Source: JBFGFX01 sp965232455 (lineage in GTDB: Bacteria > Pseudomonadota > Gammaproteobacteria > Steroidobacterales > Woeseiaceae). From it: a DNA stretch of 64,000 nt. The stretch lies in NCBI GenBank assembly GCA_965232455.1, contig OZ246981.1, forward strand, positions 5,456,001 to 5,520,000, given 5' to 3'. Position numbers and translations under genes: made by a program. The notes under the pieces are model-generated. The model did no database searches and was not told the origin of the DNA. It saw nothing but the letters and a program-made list of their open reading frames with translations. The first letter of the stretch is position 1, and the number at the start of each line of letters is the position of its first letter. Of this stretch, positions 6,395 to 14,652 are shown one piece after another.

Positions 6395-7972
6395 CTAGAG
6401 GGATTCGGTCGAATTGACGGTCCAGGCGCTGTCCCAGGACTCGACCTCGTAACGGTCCGTAACCGGAAATCCCGGCGGTCGGGCGGATTCCAGGCGGGGG
6501 TCGAACCGAATTTCCGTCGCAAATCGGGGTTCGGTCGCCGAGAGCGACCCCGCGGTCAGACTGCCGTAAATGCTGAGCAGGCTCCCGCTCTTGGATCGAT
6601 AATTGCTCACGGTAAATCGGCGCTTGGCGTAGATTGCGGCGGTAATCCGAAGATCCCCGGGCCCGGTAATTTTCGGCCCCGCAATCTCGATGTTCTTCGC
6701 GGATACGAGTCCGATGAAGTCGTCGACGCCGCTGACTTTTTCCGGATCTTGTGCGTAAACGAGATCACCGGCCACGACAATGCGCTCGGGCGAATACAGA
6801 AGAACTTTACCGTTTACCTCGCCTTTGACGTGAAGTTTCGCTTTCCCGGTGGCGATGAGGTACGACGCGGGTTTGCGAAGCGTGGCTCTGCGCTCGAACA
6901 GGCCGCGCTCGAACGAAATCCAGGTGTAGCTTCCGTCCCCGTGAAACGTAATCCGGGTGTCCTCCTCGAATTCGTGAACCTGGTCTTCGCGGAAATCCGC
7001 CGATTCGGGCAGCGGGATGAAGTTCTTCGGTAAACGGATCGACCGCACCCCGGTTTGCAGCCCACCCAGAAACACCTGATCCCTGCGCACGCGACCCCGG
7101 TTTTCCGTAATGTTGATGCTGCGGGCCGAGGTTGTGACCTTGCCGTGAAACTGGGGTTTCGTATCCCGACTGTAGGCCAGATTAATCGCCGAATTGGAGT
7201 GAAAGCGGCCGTCGAGTTCGTCGTCGTGAATCTGCACCGATTTATCCCAGCGGTTGACGAATTGCGCGTAGCTGGAGAACGCCAGGCGTTTCATGTGCAA
7301 TTCCGCGGTCACCCTTTCTCCGTCCTGTTCGGTGCTGACCTCGACGACCACGCGGTCAAGCGCCATGTCGTCGTCTGCCGGCAGCTCGGCGAATTTCGCG
7401 GTGTACTCCTGTCCCTTGTGCTGCCAGGTCAACTCGTCCGTCGAGTCGCGGCGTTTGTGATAGGTCTCCGCCCAGTCGCGTATCTTTTTATCCAGCATCC
7501 TGCGTTGCCGCGTGCTCATCGGCTCCGATACGGCGACGGAGGGCGCCGTGGTCGTTATGCTGGCAAGGGCAACCGGCTTCTGCTCGATCGGGGCTGGGCT
7601 TGCCTCGACCGCGGCGACGGTCGGTTCGGCGGTCGTCCGCTCCGCGGCTGCCTGGATCGATTCACCGTCGGGCGCGCCTTCTTCCGCGAGATTGTCCGAC
7701 AGCTGGGCGGTTGCCGCCGCCGGTTCGGGCGCCGGGGTTGGGCTGCTCGACGATTGCTCGGCCGAGGACGGCAGCGGATCGTCCGCCGCGTCGTCGTTCC
7801 GTGCCATCGGGACTTCGTCGGTACCCGAGGTATCCTCGCCGTCCAGCGATACGGTGATCTCCCGGACAGGCGGTTCCGGCGGCGTCGGATCGATTTTCCA
7901 GACGACCAGCAAGAGCAAGGCGGCATGCACGCCGGCCGAGATGAGCATTGCGATGGATATGGGTTTGCGCAC
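6395..7972 (-). CDS. Unknown protein with a TonB-like membrane anchor and large novel C-terminal domain
   Basis: 525 residues with a GTG start after GGAG. Residues 1-26 form one membrane segment with the S12-x3-H16 pattern seen in TonB anchors (ISAGVHAALLLLVVWKIDP), followed by PTPPEPPVREI. Residues 35-155 are low-complexity, rich in Pro, Ala, Glu and Ser, like a periplasmic spacer. Residues 155-525 hold no TonB C-terminal domain. This part has a polar start (RRMLDKKIRDWAETYHKRRD) and then beta-rich repeats with many Gly and Ser (VLLYSPERIVVAGDLVYAQ), which faintly resemble right-handed helix or bactofilin-like folds. I do not recognise a family. It stands alone between pagL and a divergent lipoprotein gene. 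Confidence 0.6.
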   Translation of the reverse strand: MRKPISIAMLISAGVHAALLLLVVWKIDPTPPEPPVREITVSLDGEDTSGTDEVPMARNDDAADDPLPSSAEQSSSSPTPAPEPAAATAQLSDNLAEEGAPDGESIQAAAERTTAEPTVAAVEASPAPIEQKPVALASITTTAPSVAVSEPMSTRQRRMLDKKIRDWAETYHKRRDSTDELTWQHKGQEYTAKFAELPADDDMALDRVVVEVSTEQDGERVTAELHMKRLAFSSYAQFVNRWDKSVQIHDDELDGRFHSNSAINLAYSRDTKPQFHGKVTTSARSINITENRGRVRRDQVFLGGLQTGVRSIRLPKNFIPLPESADFREDQVHEFEEDTRITFHGDGSYTWISFERGLFERRATLRKPASYLIATGKAKLHVKGEVNGKVLLYSPERIVVAGDLVYAQDPEKVSGVDDFIGLVSAKNIEIAGPKITGPGDLRITAAIYAKRRFTVSNYRSKSGSLLSIYGSLTAGSLSATEPRFATEIRFDPRLESARPPGFPVTDRYEVESWDSAWTVNSTESL

Positions 7973-8183
7973 CCCACCACTCCATTCTTATGGCCCTGAT
8001 GGAATATCGTGGTCCCCCAGGGACGTGCCGTTACGTTCCTAGCCTAGCACAGGTTGGCTGCCGCCTTATTCCAATGGGTTTCACGGATTGGACAATCGCA
8101 AAAAGCGACTTGAGGACGGCGACCGGCGATTGGATAATCAGCTGTTGATTGCTCACCACTGGTTCACTCAGGAGAACTCACCG

Positions 8184-9092
8184 ATGAAGAGATTTGTCGC
8201 CTTGTGCGCGCTGGCCGCCCTTTTCGGCTGCGGCGGAGAATCCGGCCAGCCGCCGGAGACAGCGGTGTCTGATACCCAACCGCCGCCGGTGGAGATGGCG
8301 ACGGCCCCGCGGAATCTGGAGGCAATCCTGGATTCGATGCCGGACGAGGTGAAAGCGCGGTATCAGTACCGGCGCCCACAGCAGACGCTCGAATTCTTCG
8401 GTATCGAGCCTGGCATGACGGTCGTGGAAGCGCTCCCCGGCGGCGGCTGGTACTCGAAGCTGTTGTTACCTTACCTCGGCGAGCGTGGGTTGCTGATCGG
8501 CGCGGATTATCCGTATGACATGTTTGCGATGTTTCCCAACATGACCGAGGAGCGCCTCGCCGGCAAACGGACCTGGGTGGCGGACTGGACCGCCGGCGCC
8601 GAAGACTGGCGTCAGGAAGGCGACGCGTCGGTCGCGGCGTTCCAGATGGCCGCGTTACCCGAGTCGATGGTCGGCACCGCCGATGCGGTCCTGTTTGTAC
8701 GCGCGCTCCACAACCTCGCGCGTTACGAAGGGCGCGGCGGGTTTCTGACAACCGCGATCGACGACATGTACCGGGCGCTCAAACCCGGCGGCATCGTCGG
8801 CATCGTGCAACATCATGCCCGCGACGACATGCCCGACGAGTGGGCCGACGGCAACGCCGGTTATCTCAAAGAAAGTTTTGTCATCGAACAAATGGAGACC
8901 GGCGGCTTCGAGTTCGTCGAATCCAGTGACTTGAACGCCAATGAGAAAGATCAGCCGACGGTCGAAGACGTCGTTTGGCGTCTCCCGCCCAGCCTCAGCG
9001 GTGGGGCGGACGACCCGGAACTCGCGGCGACAATGCGCGAGATCGGCGAATCCAACCGAATGACGCTGAAGTTCAGAAAGCCCGCGTCGTAA
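8184..9092 (+). CDS. Lipoprotein with class I methyltransferase-like domain
   Basis: 302 residues from ATG 8184, chosen for GGAGA nine bases upstream and for the signal that follows. Residues 1-16 are a lipoprotein signal (LAALFGC16). The body from about residue 70 has the predicted methyltransferase fold of the COG4798 type: motif I TVVEALPGGGWYSKLLLPYL, then an acidic strand end (IGADYP), and a later post-motif ALKPGGIVGIVQHH. Such exported proteins are common in marine Proteobacteria and their substrate is unknown. S-adenosylmethionine is cytoplasmic, so a periplasmic location is puzzling. A strong terminator follows, so it is a single-gene unit. Confidence 0.75.
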   Translation: MKRFVALCALAALFGCGGESGQPPETAVSDTQPPPVEMATAPRNLEAILDSMPDEVKARYQYRRPQQTLEFFGIEPGMTVVEALPGGGWYSKLLLPYLGERGLLIGADYPYDMFAMFPNMTEERLAGKRTWVADWTAGAEDWRQEGDASVAAFQMAALPESMVGTADAVLFVRALHNLARYEGRGGFLTTAIDDMYRALKPGGIVGIVQHHARDDMPDEWADGNAGYLKESFVIEQMETGGFEFVESSDLNANEKDQPTVEDVVWRLPPSLSGGADDPELAATMREIGESNRMTLKFRKPAS

Positions 9093-9110
9093 TCCGCCCA
9101 ACGAGTACGG

Positions 9111-9155
9111 ATCGGCCCGCGACGCTGCAGGACGCCTCGCGGGCCGATTTTTTTT
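9111..9155 (+). terminator. Rho-independent terminator
   Basis: Arms ATCGGCCCGCGA (9111-9122) and TCGCGGGCCGAT (9137-9148) are perfect over 12 bases, and the right arm runs straight into a run of eight Ts. It ends transcription of the methyltransferase-like lipoprotein gene. Confidence 0.95.
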
Positions 9156-9185
9156 CGACTTTCTGACGGAATGCGGAGATTTGCC

Positions 9186-10538
9186 ATGCAAAGACCAGTC
9201 ACCGCCGGGTTGTTGCGTGTCATGCTGCTGCTGCTCCCGCTTGCAGCCTACCCGGAGGTGATACGGTTCGAGCCGGCGCGAGTTTTCGACGGTGAGCAGG
9301 TGCGCGACAACTGGGTCGTTATCGTGCGCGACGCTGCGATCGTTTACGCCGGCCGCCCCGACCGGGCGCCGGACCTTGCGATTGATCGAAGGATCGAACT
9401 TACCGGGGGGACCTTGATGCCCGGCCTGATCGAAGGTCACTCGCACGTCCTGCTGCATCCCTACAACGAGACGCCCTGGAACGATCAGGTGCTGAAGGAA
9501 TCGGAGGCCGAGCGCGTCGTGCGCGCGGTCAATCATGTCCGCGACTCGCTGCTGGCCGGCGTTACCACTATGCGTGATCTGGGTTCCGAAGGCGCAGGGT
9601 ATGCGGACGTCGGCATCCGCGACGCTATCAACAAGGGCGTGATTCCGGGACCACGGCTGCTGGTCGCGGGCAGGGCGCTCGTTGCCACCGGGAGCTACGG
9701 TCCCAAGGGGTTCCACGAGCGGGCAGACCTGCCGCTGGGCGCGGAGGCGGCGGACGGTTACGATAATCTCGTGCGTGCGGTGCGTGAACAGATCGGCCGT
9801 AATATCGACTTCGTCAAAGTGTATGCCGATTACCGCTGGGGGCCGGGGGGCACCGCGGCGGCGACGTTTACGCAAACCGAATTGGAAACAATCGTCGAAA
9901 TCACGAGATCGAGCGGCAGGCCCGTCGTTGCGCACGCCGCGACCGCAGAAGGGATGCGGCGCGCCGTCCTCGCGGGCGTGGAAACCATCGAGCACGGCGA
10001 CGGCGCAACGGACGAGGTCCTGGAGTTGATGGCTGCTCGCGGTGTGGCGCTTTGTCCAACGATAGCCGCCGGCGACGCTATTTCGCAGTACGGCGGCTGG
10101 AGGAAGGGGCTCGAGCCGGACCCGGATCGTATTGTCAACAAAAAAAGGAGTTTTGCCGCGGCCCTGGAGGCGGGCGTGACGATCTGTTTCGGTGGCGATG
10201 TCGGTGTGTATCCGCACGGCGACAATGTCCGGGAACTCGAATTGATGGTTGAATACGGCATGGACAGTCTCGATGCGCTGCGAGCGGCGACGTCGGTAAA
10301 CGCGGACATCTTCCACCTCTCGGACCGGGTAGGCCGGGTGAGAGCGGGATTGTCGGCGGATCTGATCGCGGTCGGCGGAGATCCGGTCGCCGATATCTCG
10401 ACGCTTCGCCACGTGGAATTCGTCATGAAGTCCGGTCAGGTGTATCTGGATCGGACTCGCGATGCGGCGGCCGGTCGTGAGCGCTCCGCGACAGGTGATT
10501 CCGGAAATGGCCGCCGTCTCGGACGGGCCGGGCAGTGA
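9186..10538 (+). CDS. Exported metal-dependent amidohydrolase
   Basis: 450 residues from ATG 9186, preferred over ATG 9171 because GGAG lies seven bases before it and a clean signal peptide follows (LLRVMLLLLPLAAYPE). It is a member of the amidohydrolase superfamily, imidazolonepropionase-like group. It has the metal-binding HxH in LIEGHSHVLLHP, the strand FVKVYADYRW with the usual lysine, and further His residues in VAHAAT and IEHGD. The late Asp is in CFGGDVGVYPHGDN. It would hydrolyse an amide, peptide or cyclic C-N bond in the periplasm; prolidase-like activity is known for relatives. Its stop overlaps the pdxH start by four bases, so the pair is co-translated without an obvious functional link. 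Confidence 0.85.
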   Translation: MQRPVTAGLLRVMLLLLPLAAYPEVIRFEPARVFDGEQVRDNWVVIVRDAAIVYAGRPDRAPDLAIDRRIELTGGTLMPGLIEGHSHVLLHPYNETPWNDQVLKESEAERVVRAVNHVRDSLLAGVTTMRDLGSEGAGYADVGIRDAINKGVIPGPRLLVAGRALVATGSYGPKGFHERADLPLGAEAADGYDNLVRAVREQIGRNIDFVKVYADYRWGPGGTAAATFTQTELETIVEITRSSGRPVVAHAATAEGMRRAVLAGVETIEHGDGATDEVLELMAARGVALCPTIAAGDAISQYGGWRKGLEPDPDRIVNKKRSFAAALEAGVTICFGGDVGVYPHGDNVRELELMVEYGMDSLDALRAATSVNADIFHLSDRVGRVRAGLSADLIAVGGDPVADISTLRHVEFVMKSGQVYLDRTRDAAAGRERSATGDSGNGRRLGRAGQ

Positions 10539-11215
10539 GCGACGCAAAGCGACCAGATTCAGCGCCGGAACCGGGTATGGACGTTTCGGCGCTACGCCGC
10601 TCGGCGACGGGCAGGGCGCTCGAGCGCGAAGACCTCGACGCCGATCCGGTGCGGCAGTTCGCGGACTGGTTCCGGCAGGCCTGCGATTCGGACGTGCTCG
10701 ACCCGAACGCTATGAGCCTCACCACCGTCGATGCCGACAATCGTCCGTCCTCCAGGACCGTATTGCTCAAATACTTCGACGAGCGTGGATTCACTTTTTT
10801 TACCAACCAGTCGAGCAACAAGGCGAAGCAGATTGCCGGCAACCCTCACGTGGCGCTGCTGTTTTTCTGGCCGGGTTTTGCGCGACAAATAGCCATCCGC
10901 GGGACGGCGGCAAAAATGCCGGCGACGGAAACGATGCGTTACTTCGTGAGCCGGCCGCGCGGCAGCCAGATCGGCGCGTGGGTGTCCGCACAGAGTAGCG
11001 TCATCTCCTCGCGCGCGCTGCTCGAGGCTAAATTCGACGAGATGAAACGAAAATTCTCCAACAAGGAGGTACCGCTGCCGTCCTTCTGGGGCGGATATCG
11101 GGTCGTGCCGTCCGAGTTCGAGTTCTGGCAGGGTCGGCAGAATCGACTGCACGACCGCTTCCGGTACCGGCAGCGCAACGACGGCGATTGGGAAATCGAG
11201 CGCCTTGCTCCCTAG
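10535..11215 (+). CDS. pdxH: Pyridoxamine 5'-phosphate oxidase
   Basis: 226 residues with a GTG start overlapping the amidohydrolase stop (GTGA). The FMN-binding split-barrel motifs of PdxH are present in order: RTVLLKYFDERGFTFFTN, SNKAKQIAGNPHVALLFFW, RQIAIRGTAAK, SRPRGSQIGAWVSAQSS and the C-terminal WGGYRVVPSEFEFWQGRQNR. It makes pyridoxal 5'-phosphate from pyridoxine or pyridoxamine phosphate in the cytoplasm. The window encodes PLP enzymes (46.6 and 50.9 kb), but that proximity is probably coincidental. Its TAG stop overlaps the stop of the convergent MarR gene within CTAG. Confidence 0.95.
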   Translation: MSDAKRPDSAPEPGMDVSALRRSATGRALEREDLDADPVRQFADWFRQACDSDVLDPNAMSLTTVDADNRPSSRTVLLKYFDERGFTFFTNQSSNKAKQIAGNPHVALLFFWPGFARQIAIRGTAAKMPATETMRYFVSRPRGSQIGAWVSAQSSVISSRALLEAKFDEMKRKFSNKEVPLPSFWGGYRVVPSEFEFWQGRQNRLHDRFRYRQRNDGDWEIERLAP

Positions 11216-11664
11216 GGCGTGTAAACGCTGCCGCCTTCATCACGCTCGATCGCGGTTCTCACAGCACGCAGCGTATCGGCCGTTTTCTCGAGCTGCTGCC
11301 GGGAGACATCGATGTTTACCCGGCGAAAAAATTCCGACTCTTTCTCCTGCATTTGCACAATGGCCTTCTCGCCGTCCGGGGTGAGGCTCACCAGCGGGGA
11401 CCGTTTGTGTTCGGGGTTCTCCGCAACCCTCAGATGGCCGCTTTTCAACAGTGGGTTGACCAGGGTCTGGATGTGCTGGCGGGACACCCGACGCTGTCGG
11501 GCGATGCCGGGAACCGTGGTTGGCCCCCGATTGTGCAGAAACTCCAGCACCGCACGCTGCGCCATCGTAAGCGTTTGATCTGAATGTATTTTTTCGCCGC
11601 GCTGCACCAGCGCGTTAAACAGCAGCCGTACTTCGTCGAACAAGACGTTCAGTTCCGTATCCAT
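11212..11664 (-). CDS. MarR-family transcriptional regulator
   Basis: 150 residues. The winged helix runs from TMAQRAVLEFLHNRGPTTVP through IARQRRVSRQHIQTLVNPLL (recognition helix) to the wing GHLRVAENPEHKRSPLVSLT. This is the canonical MarR order, with a C-terminal dimerisation helix. Two 17-base palindromes lie 8 and 28 bases upstream of its start, so it very likely represses itself and the divergent pair at 11790-12738. The effector cannot be told. The gene's end overlaps the pdxH stop by four bases. Confidence 0.9.
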   Translation of the reverse strand: MDTELNVLFDEVRLLFNALVQRGEKIHSDQTLTMAQRAVLEFLHNRGPTTVPGIARQRRVSRQHIQTLVNPLLKSGHLRVAENPEHKRSPLVSLTPDGEKAIVQMQEKESEFFRRVNIDVSRQQLEKTADTLRAVRTAIERDEGGSVYTP

Positions 11665-11671
11665 AACTTAT

Positions 11672-11708
11672 TGACAATATACTTGTCACTATGACAATAA
11701 TAATGTCA
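11672..11708. promoter_or_regulatory. Two MarR-type operators
   Basis: TGACA-N7-TGTCA occurs at 11672-11688 and again at 11692-11708. Both have AT-rich spacers, and the centres are exactly 20 bases apart, placing the two dimers on the same DNA face. They lie in the divergent region between the MarR gene and the small membrane protein gene, where they would cover promoter elements for the MarR gene. The identical half-sites make them the best operator candidates in the window. Confidence 0.75.
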
Positions 11709-11789
11709 TTATAGGCAAGCGGTCACGGCGCCGCAACGCGCGGCTGCCGACCGTGGCCGACAACAAACCGAACAGGAGAGAAACTCGTC

Positions 11790-12071
11790 ATGCCCAGGAG
11801 TCACAATCATGGTCGTCACGTTCACCGACTCGTCCATGCAGGACGACCGTTCCGACGAATTGCAACAGCCGCACTGCTGTTGTTGTTTACTCTGTTTTCG
11901 AGCGCGGTCCTGATCTCGGTCGCCTGGAACAGTTTTGCGCCGGATGCACTGGGCCTCGCTGAACTGGGTGTTCGAGCCGCCGCCGGGGTCGTTTTGTTCG
12001 TTTTTACGATCGGTTCGGTTCTGCGTCTGGCCATTAACGGCCAATGGAAGCGGCATGGGCATCGACAGTAA
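11790..12071 (+). CDS. Small membrane protein, MarR-linked
   Basis: 93 residues with two hydrophobic stretches, TAALLLLFTLFSSAVLISVA (about 26-45) and AAAGVVLFVFTIGSVLRLAI (about 62-82). It has a His/Arg-rich N-terminus and a basic C-terminus, consistent with two membrane spans with both ends in the cytoplasm. AGGAG lies about 11 bases before the ATG. It overlaps the following methyltransferase gene by 17 bases, so the two are translated together. It faces the MarR gene across the twin operators. I do not recognise a family and assign no function. Confidence 0.6.
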   Translation: MPRSHNHGRHVHRLVHAGRPFRRIATAALLLLFTLFSSAVLISVAWNSFAPDALGLAELGVRAAAGVVLFVFTIGSVLRLAINGQWKRHGHRQ

Positions 12072-12738
12072 TCGTTCCAAGCGGCCAGCGCGCTACGTTG
12101 TCCGCGACGTCGCCCGGGCATACGTCATCGGTCAGTTTCGCCGGCCCTCCGGAATCGGCGGGCGGCTCGCGGGTTGGGTAATGCAGCATCGCCCGTCCAA
12201 CAAGGCTCGAACCGATTGGACAATCGATCTTTTGAACATCGCGCCCAACGACAACGTTCTGGAAATAGGTTACGGCCCGGGGCGCGGGCTCTCCAAGGCC
12301 GTCGAGCTTGTCACCGGTGGCCTCGTCGTGGGAATCGATCACTCCGAGTCGATGCGTCGGATTGCGGGACGGCGTAACCGCGACGCATTGCGGAGCAATC
12401 GTCTTCGCCTTCTCGACGGCCGTCTGGAGGATCTGGAGCAAAGCCTGGATTCGTATTGGGACTCGTTCTTCGAGCACATTTTTGGCGTCAACGTGCTGAT
12501 GTTCTGCGACGATCCGCAAAACGTCCTTGCGACGTTGGTAAAGAAACTCGCACCGGGAGGCAAGATCGCGATCACGTTTCAGCCGCGAGTCGGTGATACG
12601 TCCGAAGCGGCGGCGCTGAGTTCGGCTGCGCACATCGGGCGCTGCCTGGAGGCCGCGGATATCGATGGCGTGCGAATCGAGCGCCTCGACCGCGTCACGC
12701 CGACAGCCGTCTGTGTGATCGGCCAAAAGCCGGCGTAA
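12055..12738 (+). CDS. Class I SAM-dependent methyltransferase
   Basis: 227 residues from ATG 12055 (GGAAG upstream). Motif I is VLEIGYGPGRGLSKA. The acidic residue ending the next strand is in VVGIDHSESM, and the later strand with its glycine turn is KLAPGGKIAITFQPR. The N-terminal segment YVIGQFRRPSG...AGWVMQHRPSN is typical of small-molecule methyltransferases of the UbiE-like clan. It is cytoplasmic. It overlaps the small membrane protein gene and is probably controlled by the divergent MarR repressor, suggesting inducible methylation of a toxic or signalling compound; that role is inference. Confidence 0.82.
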   Translation: MGIDSNRSKRPARYVVRDVARAYVIGQFRRPSGIGGRLAGWVMQHRPSNKARTDWTIDLLNIAPNDNVLEIGYGPGRGLSKAVELVTGGLVVGIDHSESMRRIAGRRNRDALRSNRLRLLDGRLEDLEQSLDSYWDSFFEHIFGVNVLMFCDDPQNVLATLVKKLAPGGKIAITFQPRVGDTSEAAALSSAAHIGRCLEAADIDGVRIERLDRVTPTAVCVIGQKPA

Positions 12739-12789
12739 GGTAACGTGCGAGCGGACGCTCGGTTTGACAGCGTGATGCGGTCGATGCGT

Positions 12790-13551
12790 TCAGCGAGTCT
12801 TCTTGATGCGGCTGGCCACGTATTGGCTGCCCACCGATCTTGCCTCCGGATCGTGGAACGCGGCGAGCAGGGCTTTGGCGTCGTTGCGCGGGTCAAACGT
12901 TCGGTCACGCAGTGCGACGAGCTGTTGTTTGACCAGCCGGAGCACGGCACTCGGTTTGCCGGCGATGGACGCCGCCAATGTGGAGACCTCGCGTGCGAAC
13001 TCCGCTTCGCTGGCCGCCCTGGTCACGAAGCCGGCGTGTAAGGCCTCCTCCGTTCCGAACGGCCGACAGCTCAGCACGAGTTCAACCGCACGGGTTTCAC
13101 CGACCAGCCGGACGAGGTGTCCCATGCCGCCCCAGGCCAGCGGAATGCCGGCGTCCACTTCGGGGATCGAGAAACGGCTCGTGTCGGTCGCGATGCGGAG
13201 ATCGCAGGCCGCCGCCATTACGACGCCGCCGCCGACGCAGTGGCCGTGGATGGCCGCAATCGTTATCTGGGGTAGCGTGGAAAGCGCATCGGCGGCGCGG
13301 CGGCCGAGATCGGCCGCGTCCCGCGATCCGGCTTCGAGCTGTCGGCTGAAGGCCGGCAGGTCCGCACCCGAGGAAAAACTTCGCCCGGCGCCTTCCAACA
13401 CGACGACGTTTGCGTCGGTGCGCTCCATCAAATCGCCGCAGGCGCCGATGATCGACTCCAGCAGTGAAGGCGACAGGGCGTTCAGGACGTCGGGACGATC
13501 GAGCTGCATGCGGGCGATGCCGCCGTCGATGGATACATTCAGTTCAGACAT
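12790..13551 (-). CDS. Enoyl-CoA hydratase/isomerase (crotonase) family
   Basis: 253 residues, starting at ATG 13551 where the family's usual N-terminus begins (MSELNVSIDGGIARMQLDRP). The oxyanion-hole segments GRSFSSGADL and HGHCVGGGVVMAAACDLRIA are clear, followed by FSIPEVDAGIPLAWGG. It acts on an acyl-CoA (hydration, isomerisation or hydrolysis). The region usually carrying the first catalytic Glu reads WGGMGHLVRLVG, so the exact reaction is uncertain. No other beta-oxidation gene is adjacent. It is convergent with the methyltransferase and divergent from the creatininase-like gene. Confidence 0.85.
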   Translation of the reverse strand: MSELNVSIDGGIARMQLDRPDVLNALSPSLLESIIGACGDLMERTDANVVVLEGAGRSFSSGADLPAFSRQLEAGSRDAADLGRRAADALSTLPQITIAAIHGHCVGGGVVMAAACDLRIATDTSRFSIPEVDAGIPLAWGGMGHLVRLVGETRAVELVLSCRPFGTEEALHAGFVTRAASEAEFAREVSTLAASIAGKPSAVLRLVKQQLVALRDRTFDPRNDAKALLAAFHDPEARSVGSQYVASRIKKTR

Positions 13552-13715
13552 TGACGCCTCGCTCGAACGTGAGATGCGAAGTGTACTCGGGCGGGGGTAC
13601 GTGGTCGAATTGCATCGGTGGCCGTAAACCCGGGGTGTCACGGACGCAAATTGGGTTAGCATCCGTCGAGCCATGCGTGCAAACGCCGCCAGTCGCTAAA
13701 AGGGGAGACGAGGTG

Positions 13716-14633
13716 ATGCCCGGGAACGTACTGCCAGGTAAGGACATCCACACTGCCTTTGCCACGATGATTGCGGCTGCTCTTGTCGCGCTCGGCGGCT
13801 GCTCGGCCGGTGCGCAGCCGGACGCGGGGGACGACGATGAACGGGAGAGGCGGATTCGGGCCATGCTCGAATCCACGCGGCCCATCGCCGCGGGCGCCTC
13901 ATTTTGGCTCGAACAACTGACCTGGCTCGAAGTCAGGGATTTAATCGCCGGCGGCACCTCGACCGCGATCATTCCGACCGGCGGCATCGAGGAGAACGGC
14001 CCCTTCCTGAGCGTCGGCAAACACAACGTCATCCTCGAAGCCACGTGTCCGCAGATTGCGAGCCGGCTTGGCAACGCCCTGTGTGCGCCGATCGTCAAGT
14101 TCGTGCCCGAAGGTAACATCGATCCACCCTCCGGCGCGATGCGTTTTCCTGGATCGATCAGCGTGAACGCGGACACCTATGAAGCGCTGCTGGAGGATAT
14201 TGCGAGCAGCCTCAAGCAGGCGGGGTTTACGGATATCGTGATGATTGGCGACAGTGGCGGCAATCAGACCGGCATGCAAAACACCGCGGCGCGCCTTAAC
14301 GGGCGCTGGGCAGGTTCTGGAGTACGTGTGCACTTCGTTCGGGAGTTCTACGATCCGGGCTGGGAAGCGACCGAGCGTTACACCGAGGAGGTGTTGGGTG
14401 TCGCGGAAACCCGCAGCGACGGTCATCACGACGATCTCTGGGTAACCGCGATGATGATGGTAACGGACCCGGATCAGGTGCGTTTCGAGCAGCGCGTCGA
14501 CGCGGGTCTTGCGTCGATCAACGGGGTCTCAATTACGCCGATGGAAGAGACGATCGAACTCGGACGCAGGATGATCGAGTTTCGCGCGGCCCTCACCGCG
14601 GACGCGATTCGCAAATCAATTGAGACCGACTGA
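13716..14633 (+). CDS. Creatininase-family lipoprotein with altered metal ligands
   Basis: 305 residues from ATG 13716, with GGGGAGACGAGG just upstream. A lipoprotein signal ends at VALGGC. The creatininase fold is recognisable from PTGGIEENGPFLSVGKHN, where classical members read GSxEQHGPHLP..TD, and from GDSGGNQTGM, where others read NGHGGN. The ExH pair is therefore ExN, and a His takes the place of the usual Asp. The later EVLGVAETRSDGHHDDLW supplies further His and Asp residues. An exported amidohydrolase is likely but the substrate is unknown. It stands between divergent crotonase and convergent ankyrin genes. Confidence 0.75.
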   Translation: MPGNVLPGKDIHTAFATMIAAALVALGGCSAGAQPDAGDDDERERRIRAMLESTRPIAAGASFWLEQLTWLEVRDLIAGGTSTAIIPTGGIEENGPFLSVGKHNVILEATCPQIASRLGNALCAPIVKFVPEGNIDPPSGAMRFPGSISVNADTYEALLEDIASSLKQAGFTDIVMIGDSGGNQTGMQNTAARLNGRWAGSGVRVHFVREFYDPGWEATERYTEEVLGVAETRSDGHHDDLWVTAMMMVTDPDQVRFEQRVDAGLASINGVSITPMEETIELGRRMIEFRAALTADAIRKSIETD

Positions 14634-14652
14634 AGCCGGTCGCCCGTCGGGA

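Noticed and set aside
8655..10547. A 630-codon open frame on the minus strand
   Set aside because: It lies opposite the amidohydrolase and methyltransferase-like genes, which have clear domains; GC-rich codon bias creates such antisense frames.
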